Notes: generated from the sequence alone by a model not told the origin. Counted from the first letter of the stretch, positions 1-11,752 are shown. The stretch: 64,000 bases of DNA from Microbacterium lacus (GCF_039531105.1 NZ_BAAAPK010000001.1:1178001-1242000); one strand, 5' to 3'. Numbers and translations are program-made.

Positions 1-2903
<2,903 letters not shown>

Positions 2904-2913
2904 CCCGCCGCTG

Positions 2914-5019
2914 TCATCGCCCGTCGGAGCTCCGGGTCGAGAGGGCCTCGACGAGCGCGGGAGTGAGGGTCGCGGCGAACGACCGCGTCATGTGGTTGTC
3001 ATCCGTGTAGACCACGAGACCGCCGATCTGCCAATGGCAGCGCTCCTCGTCGCAGAACTGCGCCGTGAGGTCGATCAGGTCGGCGCCGGTCTCGACGGCC
3101 GCTGCGCGCATCGGGTCCACGAAATCCGCGTCGCTGCGCGGCATCGTGCACTCCTGCGCATCCCGCACCGCGAGACAGTCGGGTGCACCGGACGCGCCCT
3201 GCACGGGGGTGCGCGCGGTCTCCGGATGGTCGGTGAGCACGGTGACGCGTTTGCCGGCATCCTGCAGTCTGCGGATCGTCGCCGCGACGGCACGCGGAGA
3301 CAGGGGCCGATTCCCTGGCTCGTCGGAGACGTACAGCCGTGTGCGGTTCGTGAGGACGACGTCCGTGATGACGGGGTCGGCGGCGATCTCGTCGATCACC
3401 GCCCTCGTCGACTGCGGACACAGCTGCGCGCCGACCGGATCGTACCCCCAGGCGCCGCCGAGCGGCTCTATCGAGACGAGCGGGCATCCCGAGACGAGGA
3501 AGGTGGACAGTCCCCAGCCTTCCTGCTCCGTCGCACGCTCGAACGTCTCTACCCATCGGGTCGCGTGCGAGTCACCGACGAGCGCGATCGTCTTGTCCAT
3601 GTCGCGATTCGCTGGCCGCAGGTCGCAGCGCCGGTACGTCGACAGCTCGACGCTGAGCTCGCACGCGGCGACGTCGGTGGCCGGGAGGTCCGAAGCGAAC
3701 GAGGCAGCCGGAGCTCGCAGGGCAGCGGTTGAGGGGCCGCGGCACTGCCGATCCGTCATCGCGGCGGCACCCCAGCACGCCGGTAGAGTCGCCGGCACCC
3801 GAGGCGGCGGCGGCGGCGTTGTCATCGCGAGCGGCATGCTCATCGCCACGACGACGATCATCCCGCCCCCCGCCGCCAAGAGCGACCGTCGAGGTCGTCC
3901 GGAGACCAGCCATCGGTGTGATCGCACGGGATCTTCGACGAAGACCTTGGATGCCCACCCCAGTGCGATCGAGACTGCGCCGACCGCGACGGACTGCCAG
4001 GTATTCAGCGGCGCCAGGAGCGCGTACGGGAGAAGGACGATGAGGGGCCAGTGCCAGAGGTAGACGCCGTAGGAGACATCGCCCACGAACTGCACCGGCC
4101 GCACCGAGAACAGAGCCGTCGGTGCCCACCTGGCGCGGGGGGCGCCCGCCACGATGACAAGGACCGTGCCGAGCACGGGCAGCAGGGCGGTGAAAGAAGG
4201 GAAGGGCGTCGCACCGGTGAAGAGGAACATGGCGACGGCGAGCAACGCGAACCCCGCCCACGACGACGCGGCAGCGACGCCGCCGGTGATCGGGGTGGGG
4301 TTTCGGCGCAAAACGAGTGCAAGGAGCGCGCCCGCCCCGAACTCCCACGCGCGCGTCGCGGTCGAGAAGTAGGCGACCGTAGGCACGAGAGCCGTGTACA
4401 CGACCGAGAAGACGAAGCTCGCAACGGTTGCGACGAGGACGGCGCCCGTTATTCCCCGGAGCCCGCTGTGCCGCATCCGGCCGGCGAAGTAGGCGCCCCC
4501 GATCAGCAACAGCGGCCAGACGATGTAGAACTGCTCCTCCACACCCAGGGTCCAGAAGTGCTGCACCGGTGACTTGACGTTCGACAGCGCCATGTAGTCC
4601 ACAGACTGCGCCGCCAGAGCCCAGTTCTCGACATAGAAGGCGGAGGCGATGATCTCCAGGCCGAACTGCGGCCACCTCGTGAGCGGCACGAGGATGTATA
4701 CAGCGGTCGCCGTCGCAGCGAGGACGAGGAAGGACGCCGGCAGCAGCCGTCGTGCGCGCCGCGCCCAGAATGCCGGGAGCGAGATGCGGCCGCGACGAAC
4801 GTGGTCGCGCACGAGGTGGTCGGTGATGAGCAATCCCGAGACGACGAAGAAGACGTCGACGCCGACGTAGCCGCCCGGCAAGCGGAGGGGCCAGAGGTGG
4901 AACAGCAGGACACCGAGCACGGCTGCCGCGCGGAGCGCCTGAATCTCCGGGCGGACGACCGGCGTGCGGTGTTGCGGCTCTGTCGCGGGACCCCATGCAT
5001 CGGTATCGCTCGAGGTCAC
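2914..5019 (-). CDS. Second acyltransferase-3/SGNH O-acetyltransferase
   Basis: About 701 residues with the same architecture as the preceding acyltransferase: an IQALRAAAVLGVLLFH opening, a run of transmembrane helices (about residues 45-400), and a C-terminal SGNH domain with LVGDSHATRW and DDNHMT. It converges with the first acyltransferase, with 10 bases between the stops. The frame opens at 5130, but GTG at 5019 is better because AAGGAG lies 9 bases upstream. The longer form would overlap the divergent permease gene. Having two such enzymes in one locus suggests two acylated positions or two acceptor glycans. Confidence 0.88.
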   Translation of the reverse strand: MTSSDTDAWGPATEPQHRTPVVRPEIQALRAAAVLGVLLFHLWPLRLPGGYVGVDVFFVVSGLLITDHLVRDHVRRGRISLPAFWARRARRLLPASFLVLAATATAVYILVPLTRWPQFGLEIIASAFYVENWALAAQSVDYMALSNVKSPVQHFWTLGVEEQFYIVWPLLLIGGAYFAGRMRHSGLRGITGAVLVATVASFVFSVVYTALVPTVAYFSTATRAWEFGAGALLALVLRRNPTPITGGVAAASSWAGFALLAVAMFLFTGATPFPSFTALLPVLGTVLVIVAGAPRARWAPTALFSVRPVQFVGDVSYGVYLWHWPLIVLLPYALLAPLNTWQSVAVGAVSIALGWASKVFVEDPVRSHRWLVSGRPRRSLLAAGGGMIVVVAMSMPLAMTTPPPPPRVPATLPACWGAAAMTDRQCRGPSTAALRAPAASFASDLPATDVAACELSVELSTYRRCDLRPANRDMDKTIALVGDSHATRWVETFERATEQEGWGLSTFLVSGCPLVSIEPLGGAWGYDPVGAQLCPQSTRAVIDEIAADPVITDVVLTNRTRLYVSDEPGNRPLSPRAVAATIRRLQDAGKRVTVLTDHPETARTPVQGASGAPDCLAVRDAQECTMPRSDADFVDPMRAAAVETGADLIDLTAQFCDEERCHWQIGGLVVYTDDNHMTRSFAATLTPALVEALSTRSSDGR

Positions 5020-5109
5020 AACGCCCGCTCCTTCTGCATCGCGGCGGGATCCAGCGTAGTGTCCGTCGTTACGGGCGCCCCGCCACCGCGCGGGTGTGAT
5101 CCGTCCCCA

Positions 5110-5122
5110 TAGACTCGTCTCC
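5110..5122 (+). promoter_or_regulatory. Leaderless -10 box for exporter operon
   Basis: TAGACT at 5110-5115 lies 7 bases before the in-frame GTG at 5123. That is the usual distance from a -10 hexamer to a transcription start, so the GTG would be the first transcribed codon. No convincing -35 is seen. Confidence 0.55.
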
Positions 5123-5932
5123 GTGACCACAGCCGCCGTCGGCGCTCCGGGCTCTCCTCGGCGCTACCTCCACTCGCTGTGGCTCCTCACCGCACGAGAC
5201 CTCCGGGTCCGTTACGCCACGAGCGCGCTCGGTTACCTCTGGTCGGTGCTGGACCCGCTTGTGATGAGCCTGATCTACTGGTTCGTCTTCACCCAGGTCT
5301 TCCAGCGCACGGTCGGACATGAGCCGTACATCGTGTTCCTGATCACGGCGCTCCTGCCGTGGGTGTGGTTCAACGCCGCGGTCTCCGACTTCACGCGCGC
5401 GTTCAACAAAGACGCCCGACTCGTCCGTTCCACGGCGATCCCGCGGACGATCTGGGTGAACCGCATCGTGTTGAGCAAAGGCATCGAATTCTTGTGCTCG
5501 TTGCCGGTCCTGGCCGGCTTCGTGATCGTCGCCGCCTTCACCAGCGCCGCGCCGGTCGCCCTCAACTGGGGGCTTCTGCTCTTCCCCGTGGCGATCCTGC
5601 TCCAGACGGCACTGCTGGTCGGCCTCGGCCTGCTCGTCGCACCGCTGTGCGTGATGTACACCGACCTCGAACGCACCACGAAGCTCATCCTGCGTGTCCT
5701 CTTCTACGCGTCGCCGATCATCTACTCGGTTTCCGACCTGCCGGGCATCTTCCCCGAGCTTGCGGCCTTCAACCCGCTGTCCGGCATCTTCACGCTGTAC
5801 CGCGTCGGTTTCTTCCCCGAGGTGTGGGACACGCTGAGTGTCGTGGTCGGGGCCGTCATGAGCCTCGGTTTCCTCGTGCTCGGCATCCTGGTCTTCCGTC
5901 GGCTCGAGCGTCCCGTGCTGAAGGAGCTGTGA
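5123..5932 (+). CDS. Polysaccharide ABC-2 exporter permease (Wzm/TagG type)
   Basis: About 269 residues and roughly six transmembrane helices, of the ABC-2 family that exports lipid-linked O-antigen, teichoic acid or galactan. The N-terminus carries the cytoplasmic LTARDLRVRYATSALGYLW segment typical of Wzm/TagG/RfbD proteins. An ATG at 5096 is in frame but would overlap the divergent promoter region. GTG at 5123 fits a leaderless start. The stop overlaps the ATPase start by one base (TGATG), so permease and ATPase form a translationally coupled pair. The closest functional analogue may be the mycobacterial galactan exporter Rv3781/Rv3783; that is inferred from context. Confidence 0.9.
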   Translation: MTTAAVGAPGSPRRYLHSLWLLTARDLRVRYATSALGYLWSVLDPLVMSLIYWFVFTQVFQRTVGHEPYIVFLITALLPWVWFNAAVSDFTRAFNKDARLVRSTAIPRTIWVNRIVLSKGIEFLCSLPVLAGFVIVAAFTSAAPVALNWGLLLFPVAILLQTALLVGLGLLVAPLCVMYTDLERTTKLILRVLFYASPIIYSVSDLPGIFPELAAFNPLSGIFTLYRVGFFPEVWDTLSVVVGAVMSLGFLVLGILVFRRLERPVLKEL

Positions 5933-6672
5933 TGGGTGATCTCGCGATCGAGGTGCGCGACCTGGGTGTGCGGTTCCGCCGCAACAGGCGCGGCCGCCGC
6001 AGCTTCAAGGACCTGTTCGCCGATTCGTCGAGGCGATCCAAGCCGGGGGAGTTCTGGGCGCTGCGCGGTGTCTCGTTCGACGTGCGCCCCGGCGAGTCGA
6101 TCGGCGTGGTGGGTCGCAACGGGCAGGGCAAATCCACCCTCCTCAAGCTCGTGGCGGGCGTCCTCCTGTCCGATGAGGGCAAGGTCCAGGTCAACGGCGG
6201 GGTCGCACCGCTCATCGAGATCACCGGCGGCTTCGTCGGCGATCTGACCGTTCGCGAGAACGTGCGTCTGACCGCGGGGCTGCACGGCATGTCGCGCGCC
6301 GAGGTCTCTCGGCGCTTCGACGGGATCATCGACTTCGCCGAGCTGCACGAATCGGTCGACACGCCCTATAAACACCTGTCGAACGGCATGAAGGTACGCC
6401 TCGCGTTCGCGGTCGTCTCGCAGCTCGAAGAGCCCATCCTGCTCGTCGATGAAGTGCTCGCCGTGGGGGACAAGGCGTTCCGCGAGAAGTGCTACACGCG
6501 CATCGATGAGCTGCTCTCGGAGGGACGCACGCTCTTCTTCGTGAGCCACAACGAGAAGGATCTCCGCCGCTTCTGCGAGCGGGGTCTCTACCTCGACAAA
6601 GGTGGTCTCGTGATGGACGCGCCGATAGCCGAGGTGCTCGACCGCTACAACGCCGACTACAACGCCGGCTGA
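5932..6672 (+). CDS. Polysaccharide ABC exporter ATPase (Wzt/TagH type)
   Basis: 246 residues. The nucleotide-binding domain has Walker A VGRNGQGKSTLLKL, the signature LSNGMKVRLAFA, Walker B ILLVDEVLAVGD and the switch FFVSHN. These are typical of Wzt/TagH/RfbE exporters for lipid-linked glycans. The carbohydrate-binding C-terminal domain found in some Wzt proteins is absent, so chain-length-dependent recognition by this subunit is unlikely. Walker A has Gln where most family members have Ala, which should not affect ATP binding. ATG at 5932 follows AAGGAG and overlaps the permease stop. Confidence 0.92.
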   Translation: MGDLAIEVRDLGVRFRRNRRGRRSFKDLFADSSRRSKPGEFWALRGVSFDVRPGESIGVVGRNGQGKSTLLKLVAGVLLSDEGKVQVNGGVAPLIEITGGFVGDLTVRENVRLTAGLHGMSRAEVSRRFDGIIDFAELHESVDTPYKHLSNGMKVRLAFAVVSQLEEPILLVDEVLAVGDKAFREKCYTRIDELLSEGRTLFFVSHNEKDLRRFCERGLYLDKGGLVMDAPIAEVLDRYNADYNAG

Positions 6673-6681
6673 GCCTCAGCC
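6667..6681. terminator. Compact hairpin over two convergent stop codons
   Basis: GGCTGA (6667-6672) and TCAGCC (6676-6681) are perfect inverted arms around GCC. Each arm holds the stop codon of one convergent gene: the ATPase on + and the glycosyltransferase on -. There is no T-tract, so use as a bidirectional terminator is a guess. Confidence 0.4.
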
Positions 6682-7671
6682 TTCGGCGCCCACCAGCGGC
6701 GGCATGGGCTGCCACGACGCGTCGCGCGCGATCTTGCCGCCGTCGCGGATGCCGCGGAAGAGGTTCGAGGTACCTCGAACAGTACGCTCCACGGCCACGA
6801 GGCGGATGAGCTCCTTACCGAAGGTCAGCGCCGTTCCGATGCCGAAGAGCACCGGGTTGTACACACCGAGCGAGCGGTAGTAGTTCTTCATGTGCCCGCG
6901 GTTGCGCATGATGTAGTACCGGTACGCGTTGCTCGAGGCGTTCATGTGCCGGATGCCCATGTCCCACTGCTTGATCTCGCGGGTGCGGCGCAGCACGAAT
7001 TCGTCCACGATGACCGAAGTCGTCTTCCGCGACGCGAGCCAGCCGTACATCTGGTCGTCCCAGTAGATGAAGAAGCGCGGGTCCGGCAGGCCGATCTGCT
7101 CCACGATGTCGCGATGGATGAACATGCCCTCGAAACAGCCCGAGTTCATCGGCTTGAAGCCGGACGCGTCGAAGCCGGCGGGTGCGAACGGGATCGGGAT
7201 GCCCAGCGGCTCGGCGACTCGGTACTGCCAGTAGAACTCGCTGCCGTCGTAGTCGTAGCGCCGGCCCTGGATGCTCTTGAACCGCGGCGCCCACGCACCC
7301 ATGCGGGCCAGACCGTCGGGAAGCACCTCGACGTCGTCGTCCATCAGCCAGATCCACGTCGAGCCGAGTTCGTACGCGGTGCGCATGCCCTCGCTGAAGC
7401 CGCCGGACCCGCCGGTGTTGGTCTCGAGCCTCCGGTACACGAGCTCGGTACCGAGCTTCTCGCGGTACGACTCGACGAGTGCGGTGGTGTCGTCGACCGA
7501 GGCGTTGTCGATGATGACGACATGACCCGGCTTCGGGTCCATCTTCGTGATGCTCTCCAGCAGCCGCGTGAGCAGTCCCGAGCGGTTGTAGGTGACGATC
7601 GCGATCGTGGCAGAAGCGGGATCGAAGGGGGTCGTCGACGTCATCTCGGGCTTGTCAGCTGTACGGGGCAT
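6676..7671 (-). CDS. Family-2 glycosyltransferase (galactofuranosyl/rhamnosyl type)
   Basis: 331 residues with a GT-A fold. The nucleotide-sugar part has AIVTYNRSGLLTRLLESI, VIIDNASVDDT, a NTGGSGGFSEGM segment and the metal-binding WLMDDDVE. The acceptor part has FEGMFIHRDIV and FIYWDDQMYGWLA. The GGSGGF and WDDxxYxxR/ASRK-like features resemble actinobacterial galactofuranosyl transferases such as GlfT1. Its place beside a Wzm/Wzt pair and near glf matches GlfT1 (Rv3782) between Rv3781 and Rv3783. A galactan-priming Galf transferase is the best guess, but a rhamnosyltransferase is possible. ATG at 7671 follows a TAGGAT box by 9 bases. An internal ATG at 7644 is the alternative. Confidence 0.82.
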   Translation of the reverse strand: MPRTADKPEMTSTTPFDPASATIAIVTYNRSGLLTRLLESITKMDPKPGHVVIIDNASVDDTTALVESYREKLGTELVYRRLETNTGGSGGFSEGMRTAYELGSTWIWLMDDDVEVLPDGLARMGAWAPRFKSIQGRRYDYDGSEFYWQYRVAEPLGIPIPFAPAGFDASGFKPMNSGCFEGMFIHRDIVEQIGLPDPRFFIYWDDQMYGWLASRKTTSVIVDEFVLRRTREIKQWDMGIRHMNASSNAYRYYIMRNRGHMKNYYRSLGVYNPVLFGIGTALTFGKELIRLVAVERTVRGTSNLFRGIRDGGKIARDASWQPMPPLVGAEG

Positions 7672-7680
7672 GGCCTGAGC

Positions 7681-7686
7681 ATCCTA
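7681..7686 (-). promoter_or_regulatory. -10 box (TAGGAT) embedded in upstream stop codon
   Basis: On the minus strand TAGGAT lies 9 bases before the glycosyltransferase ATG at 7671. Its first three bases are the TAG stop of the upstream ligase gene, so stop codon and promoter box share bases. Confidence 0.5.
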
Positions 7687-9003
7687 CCGCGACCCACCCG
7701 GCGCTTCCTGGATGCGGGGGAGCAGCGGCCCGCCCGCATCGATCCGCTCGCGCCACGAGCGGGACTGTCCGGCCCGGACGGCGCACAGCACGAGCAGCAG
7801 CCACCCGAAACCGGTGAGCGTGAAGCTCTCGAACATCGAGTCGACGAGCAGGGCGATGAGGACGAGCGGCGTCCACGCGTAGATGACCGAGCGGCGCTGG
7901 CTCGCATCGAGCCACGAGCGCACGAGCGCGACGCCGGCGAGACCGGCGAACAGCAGCAGACCGATCCAGCCGAGCTGCAGCAGCACGTCGAAGTAGGCGT
8001 TCAGCCCGCTCGCGTGGCTCGTGCGCAGCGTGTAGTTGATCGCGCTGAAGGGGAACTCCGCGCCGTTCCACGGCCCGAACCAGCCCCAGCCCTGGACCGG
8101 CTTGGAGCGAAGGTAGTCCACCATCGTGTTCCACAGGGTCACGCGGGTCGCGAAGTCCGAGCCGGCGCCGAGCAGGGCGATGATCGGATGCCGCGCCGCA
8201 TAGCCGATGGCAAGACCTGCGACCACGATCCCGCCGAACGTCCACTGCAGTGCGGAGCGGTCGGCGGGACGGGCGTGCCGCACGAGCGCGAGGGCGCCGA
8301 CGGAGAGACCGACCGCGACGGCGAGGACGAGCACCGTGGGGGAGTCGCTCAGCGCAGCGAGACCGCCCGCGAGCACGACCGAGTACACCGAGACACCGAG
8401 TCGCACCGTCTGGGTGCGGTATTCGATCAGGAACGTGATGAGCGCGATCACGGCGACGAACCCGAGCAGGTTGCGCGTGCCGAAGATGCCCTGGACCGGT
8501 CCGAACTGGGCGATGTTCCCCTGGATGCCGAGGAAGCGGATCGGGATGTCCAGCAGGATGCCGGACAGGATCTCCATGCCGAGCGAGATGGACAGGAGCA
8601 CTCGGAGCACGTCCCCGAGCGCGCGCACCGTCTGCAGCGTGTCGCGGACGTGGCCGATCGTCACGGCGAGGAAGGCGAGGCCGAACAGCGACACCCATCC
8701 CCAGAACGAGCCGGAGGTGTCCTGGCTCCAGAACACGCTCGCCAGCGCCCACGCGATGAACAGCAGAACGGTGGTGGGCGCGAGCCGCACGAGCGAGATC
8801 TCGCGGCGCCGGGCGATCAGCATCCCGAGCCCGAGCACGCACAGTGCGACGACGATCGACGCGTAGGTGACCCGACCCGCGATCCGCTCGATCGCGAACG
8901 CGGAGAAGACCGCGCCGAACACCGCGATCGTGAAGGCGCGCGCGAGATCGGCCGAGGCGAGCAGAGCGATCCAGCGGACGGGCGGCGCGCCCGCCGTCGT
9001 CAT
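7684..9003 (-). CDS. O-antigen ligase/polymerase-like membrane protein
   Basis: About 439 residues and 10-12 predicted transmembrane helices, with the Wzy/WaaL pattern: a GIQGNIAQFG-GIFGTRNLLGF segment, a long extracytoplasmic loop containing SKPVQGWGWFGPW, and an ASGLNAYFDVLLQLGWIGL stretch. Members join or polymerise lipid-linked sugar units on the outer face of the membrane. The ATG at 9003 overlaps the TGA of the preceding paralogue (ATGA). Frame continuation beyond 9003 is out-of-frame shadow and is excluded. It probably joins the exported glycan to its acceptor; the substrate is unknown. Confidence 0.85.
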   Translation of the reverse strand: MTTAGAPPVRWIALLASADLARAFTIAVFGAVFSAFAIERIAGRVTYASIVVALCVLGLGMLIARRREISLVRLAPTTVLLFIAWALASVFWSQDTSGSFWGWVSLFGLAFLAVTIGHVRDTLQTVRALGDVLRVLLSISLGMEILSGILLDIPIRFLGIQGNIAQFGPVQGIFGTRNLLGFVAVIALITFLIEYRTQTVRLGVSVYSVVLAGGLAALSDSPTVLVLAVAVGLSVGALALVRHARPADRSALQWTFGGIVVAGLAIGYAARHPIIALLGAGSDFATRVTLWNTMVDYLRSKPVQGWGWFGPWNGAEFPFSAINYTLRTSHASGLNAYFDVLLQLGWIGLLLFAGLAGVALVRSWLDASQRRSVIYAWTPLVLIALLVDSMFESFTLTGFGWLLLVLCAVRAGQSRSWRERIDAGGPLLPRIQEAPGGSR

Positions 9004-10403
9004 GAGGCCTGCGTGGTCAATTCGCCACGCTCGATCGCGATGCGCATCTCTGCGGCGCCTTCGCCGATGTGCGGGGACTGCTTGATCTTGAACGCGAGCA
9101 GGACCACCAGCATCCAGCCCCACAACAGCAGCGGGCTGGACTCCGCGAGACCCTGCACGAGCAGGACCGCACCGAGCAGGGTCGGCAGCAGGGTCAGCGG
9201 CGAGTACGGGCGGTCGGCGCGCAGATCCCAGCGGGGCCGGTCGACGGCGAAGAACCACGACCGCCAGATGTAGGCGAGGTAGGTCATGACCATCAGGAAC
9301 ACGCCGATGACGCCGAGTTGCAGATAGACGTCGATCCACATGTTGTGGGCCTGCATCACGGTCTGTCCGTGATCGGTGATCCAGCCGTCGAACGCCGGGT
9401 CGGTCGTGATCTACGGCGTGGAGAAGCCCCAGCCGATCCACGGGTGCTCGTTCGCCCGCGCGAGCACGTCCTCCCAGATGCGCTCGCGGCCGGTGAGGTC
9501 GGCGCTGCGGCCGAGCGCCTCGAACACGGGCCCGCGCAAGAACCAGAATGCGAGGAGACCGCCGATGCCGACGACCGCGTACGCGATGTAGTACCGGGTG
9601 CGCTCGCCGGGACGCTTCGCCCGGCGCATCAGCAGGACCGTCACCAGCACGACGACCACCGCGACCGCCGCGACGAACGCGGTGGCGGAGGAGGCGCGGA
9701 CGAAGAGGAAGGCCGAGACGACGATCCAGCCGATCAGGAGCGTCCGGCGGGGGGCGCGGGCGGCGAAGCGGATCGCGAACACGATGATCGCGAGCAGCGC
9801 GACGGGACCCAGGAGGTTCGCGTTGCCCATGATGCCCTGCAGGCGCCCGCCGTCGAAGAGGTTGTCGCGCGACCAGTAGACGATCGGGTCCTCCGCCGGC
9901 TCGCTCGGGACGATGAATCCGGGCAGGATCGGCCCGCCGATGAACACCGAGACCCACAGCTCGAATGTGAGCGACAGTGCGATGACCCATTTGAGCGCCG
10001 ACGCGAGCGCGCGGACGATCTCACGCCACGTGAGGACGCTCCCGATGAAGAGTCCCTGCAGGGTCGTGATCACCAGCAGCAGGAGCGTGAGCGCGGTGGC
10101 CTCGCGCCAGGCCGACCAGATGATCGACGCCGTGGCCCACACGACATAGCCGATCGCGAACCACGGCAGGCGCCGCCACTGCACGGGCGGCCGGACCCCG
10201 AACCAGAGGCCGATCGAGAGAAGCCCGCCGGCGATCGTGATCACGGCGGTCGGGATCTCGCCGAACGCGTTGATCCACGCGGTTCCGGACAGCGCCATGA
10301 AGAGCACGAAGATGCACCAGCCGCGAAGCAGAAGATGACCCGTCTTCTCACGGGCGGGCGCGGCGGGGGGCGCCGACGCGGGGTGCTTCGAGTGGACGGC
10401 CAT
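9000..10403 (-). pseudogene. O-antigen ligase-like gene with in-frame amber stop
   Basis: A 467-codon frame reads through from ATG at 10403 to TGA at 9000 except for one TAG at 9411-9413. Before it are 330 residues with typical ligase features: a NLFDGGRLQGIMGNANLLGP segment and HPWIGWGFSTP. After it the same frame continues with family-like sequence (ITTDPAFDGWITDHG, then MQAHNMWIDVYLQLG). The paralogue downstream has FGPW at the matching place, so TAG probably replaces a TGG Trp codon. This is either a real nonsense mutation or a base-call error. Loss of the large catalytic loop and last helices should abolish function. The distal 3' half could still be translated from GTG at 9359. Confidence 0.75.
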
Positions 10404-10412
10404 CGTGAGATC

Positions 10413-10439
10413 AGGCTACCGGCTGGCGCCCTCTAGCCT
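10413..10439. promoter_or_regulatory. Divergent leaderless promoter pair (ligase / manA)
   Basis: TAGCCT occurs on both strands. On minus at 10413-10418 it lies 9 bases before the ligase ATG; on plus at 10434-10439 it lies 6 bases before the manA ATG at 10446. The two starts are only 42 bases apart, so two polymerases would compete for the site. Confidence 0.55.
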
Positions 10440-10445
10440 GGAGGC

Positions 10446-11606
10446 ATGCTCGCGCCGATCACGAACACGCCTCGGGACTACGACTGGGGCTCCACGAACC
10501 TCCTGGCCGACCTCGAGGGCCGACCGGCATCCGGGCAGCCGGAGGCCGAGATCTGGTTCGGCGATCATCCCGGCTGCCCGGCCCGCGTGGCGGACGGCCG
10601 CCCGCTCGGCGACTGGCTCCGCGACGAGGGCGCCGGCACCGGGGCACCGGAGCGCCTGCCCTATCTGCTGAAGCTCCTGGCGGCGGCTTCCCCCCTCTCG
10701 ATCCAGGCGCACCCCTCGCGGGCGCAGGCGATCGAAGGATTCGCGCGCGAGGAGGCCGCGGGCATCCCACGGGACGCCGGGACGCGCACGTATCGCGACG
10801 ACAACCACAAGCCCGAACTCATCGTCGCGATCAGCGATGAGTTCACCGCGCTCGCAGGGCTCCGCGACCTCGACACCACGCAGCGCCTGCTGGCGGAGCT
10901 CGGGCCCGCGGGCGACGATCTCGCGGCGCGACTGAGCGGGCCGGATGCCGCCTCCGCGCTCCGCGACACGATCCAGTGGCTGCTCTCGGGCGACTCGTCC
11001 GCGACCGTCGACGACGTGGTGGCCGCCGCGGCGCGCACCCGGTCCGACGCGTTCGCGGCCGAGTTCGCGCTCGTGGGCCGCCTGGCCGCCACGAACCCGG
11101 GCGACCCGGGCATCGTCGTGGCGCTGCTCATGAACCTCGTGACCCTGCGCCGCGGTGAGGGCGTGTATGTCCCGGCGGGCGTCCTGCACGCCTACCTCGA
11201 GGGGCTGGGTGTCGAGCTCATGGCCGCGAGCGACAACGTGCTGCGCGGCGGGCTCACCCCCAAGCACATCGACGTGGACGAGCTCGTCGCCGTGCTCGAC
11301 GCGACACCGGGCCCCGCTCCGGTCGTCCGCGCGGAATCCCGCAGCGGGGGAGTGTTCGTCTACCCGACGCCCGCGCCCGACTTCGCCCTGACGCGTGTGG
11401 AGGTGGCGGATGCCGACGTCGCGCTCGCGCTCACCGGTGTCGCGATCGCCGTCGCCACCGCCGGTGAGGTGACGCTGCGCGGTGCGGCGGGCGAGCCCGT
11501 GTCCCTCCGCCCCGGTCAGGCGGTGCTGATCACGCCCGACGAGCGTCCCGTCGCCGCGGGACGCGGTGAGCTGTTCGTCGCGCAGCCGGGCGTGTCCGGA
11601 TCGTGA
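10446..11606 (+). CDS. manA: Mannose-6-phosphate isomerase
   Basis: 386 residues of the type-I phosphomannose isomerase family, a zinc enzyme that interconverts fructose-6-phosphate and mannose-6-phosphate in the cytoplasm. Visible marks are the DYDWGS opening, PEAEIWFGDHPG, LPYLLKLLAAASPLSIQAHP (zinc-ligand QxH), DNHKPEL, and VYVPAGVLHAYLEGLGVELM with the later His, followed by the SDNVLRGGLTPKH block. It supplies mannose donors for glycans and lipoglycans. In mycobacteria manA is also near whiB2 and ahcY. Confidence 0.95.
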   Translation: MLAPITNTPRDYDWGSTNLLADLEGRPASGQPEAEIWFGDHPGCPARVADGRPLGDWLRDEGAGTGAPERLPYLLKLLAAASPLSIQAHPSRAQAIEGFAREEAAGIPRDAGTRTYRDDNHKPELIVAISDEFTALAGLRDLDTTQRLLAELGPAGDDLAARLSGPDAASALRDTIQWLLSGDSSATVDDVVAAAARTRSDAFAAEFALVGRLAATNPGDPGIVVALLMNLVTLRRGEGVYVPAGVLHAYLEGLGVELMAASDNVLRGGLTPKHIDVDELVAVLDATPGPAPVVRAESRSGGVFVYPTPAPDFALTRVEVADADVALALTGVAIAVATAGEVTLRGAAGEPVSLRPGQAVLITPDERPVAAGRGELFVAQPGVSGS

Positions 11607-11632
11607 TCCGAGCGCGACACGCCGCTGGCGCG

Positions 11633-11704
11633 TCGTAAACGTTCAAGTCCGGGATGAGGCTTTACGATCTGCGACTTGACCCTGGCGAACTACACGGGTG
11701 TAAT
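11633..11704 (+). promoter_or_regulatory. whiB2 promoter with upstream dyad
   Basis: TTGACC at 11676-11681 and TGTAAT at 11699-11704 are separated by 17 bases, a good sigma-A type promoter. Just upstream are perfect 7-base inverted arms, TCGTAAA (11633-11639) and TTTACGA (11661-11667), which may be a regulator site. The transcript would have a leader of about 40 bases before the whiB2 ribosome-binding site. Confidence 0.6.
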
Positions 11705-11752
11705 TACTCGTACACGCGAACAGCGTGGGGGGATGACAGCAAGGAGAACGAG

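Noticed and set aside
5359..5931. Apparent N-terminal extension of the exporter ATPase inside the permease gene
   Set aside because: Out-of-frame shadow of the permease. The ATPase begins at ATG 5932 with a ribosome site, and the family length fits 246 residues.
6892..9273. Long plus-strand frame (793 codons) across glycosyltransferase and ligase genes
   Set aside because: Low-complexity Arg/Glu/Asp-rich shadow; the minus strand carries recognisable proteins with proper overlaps.
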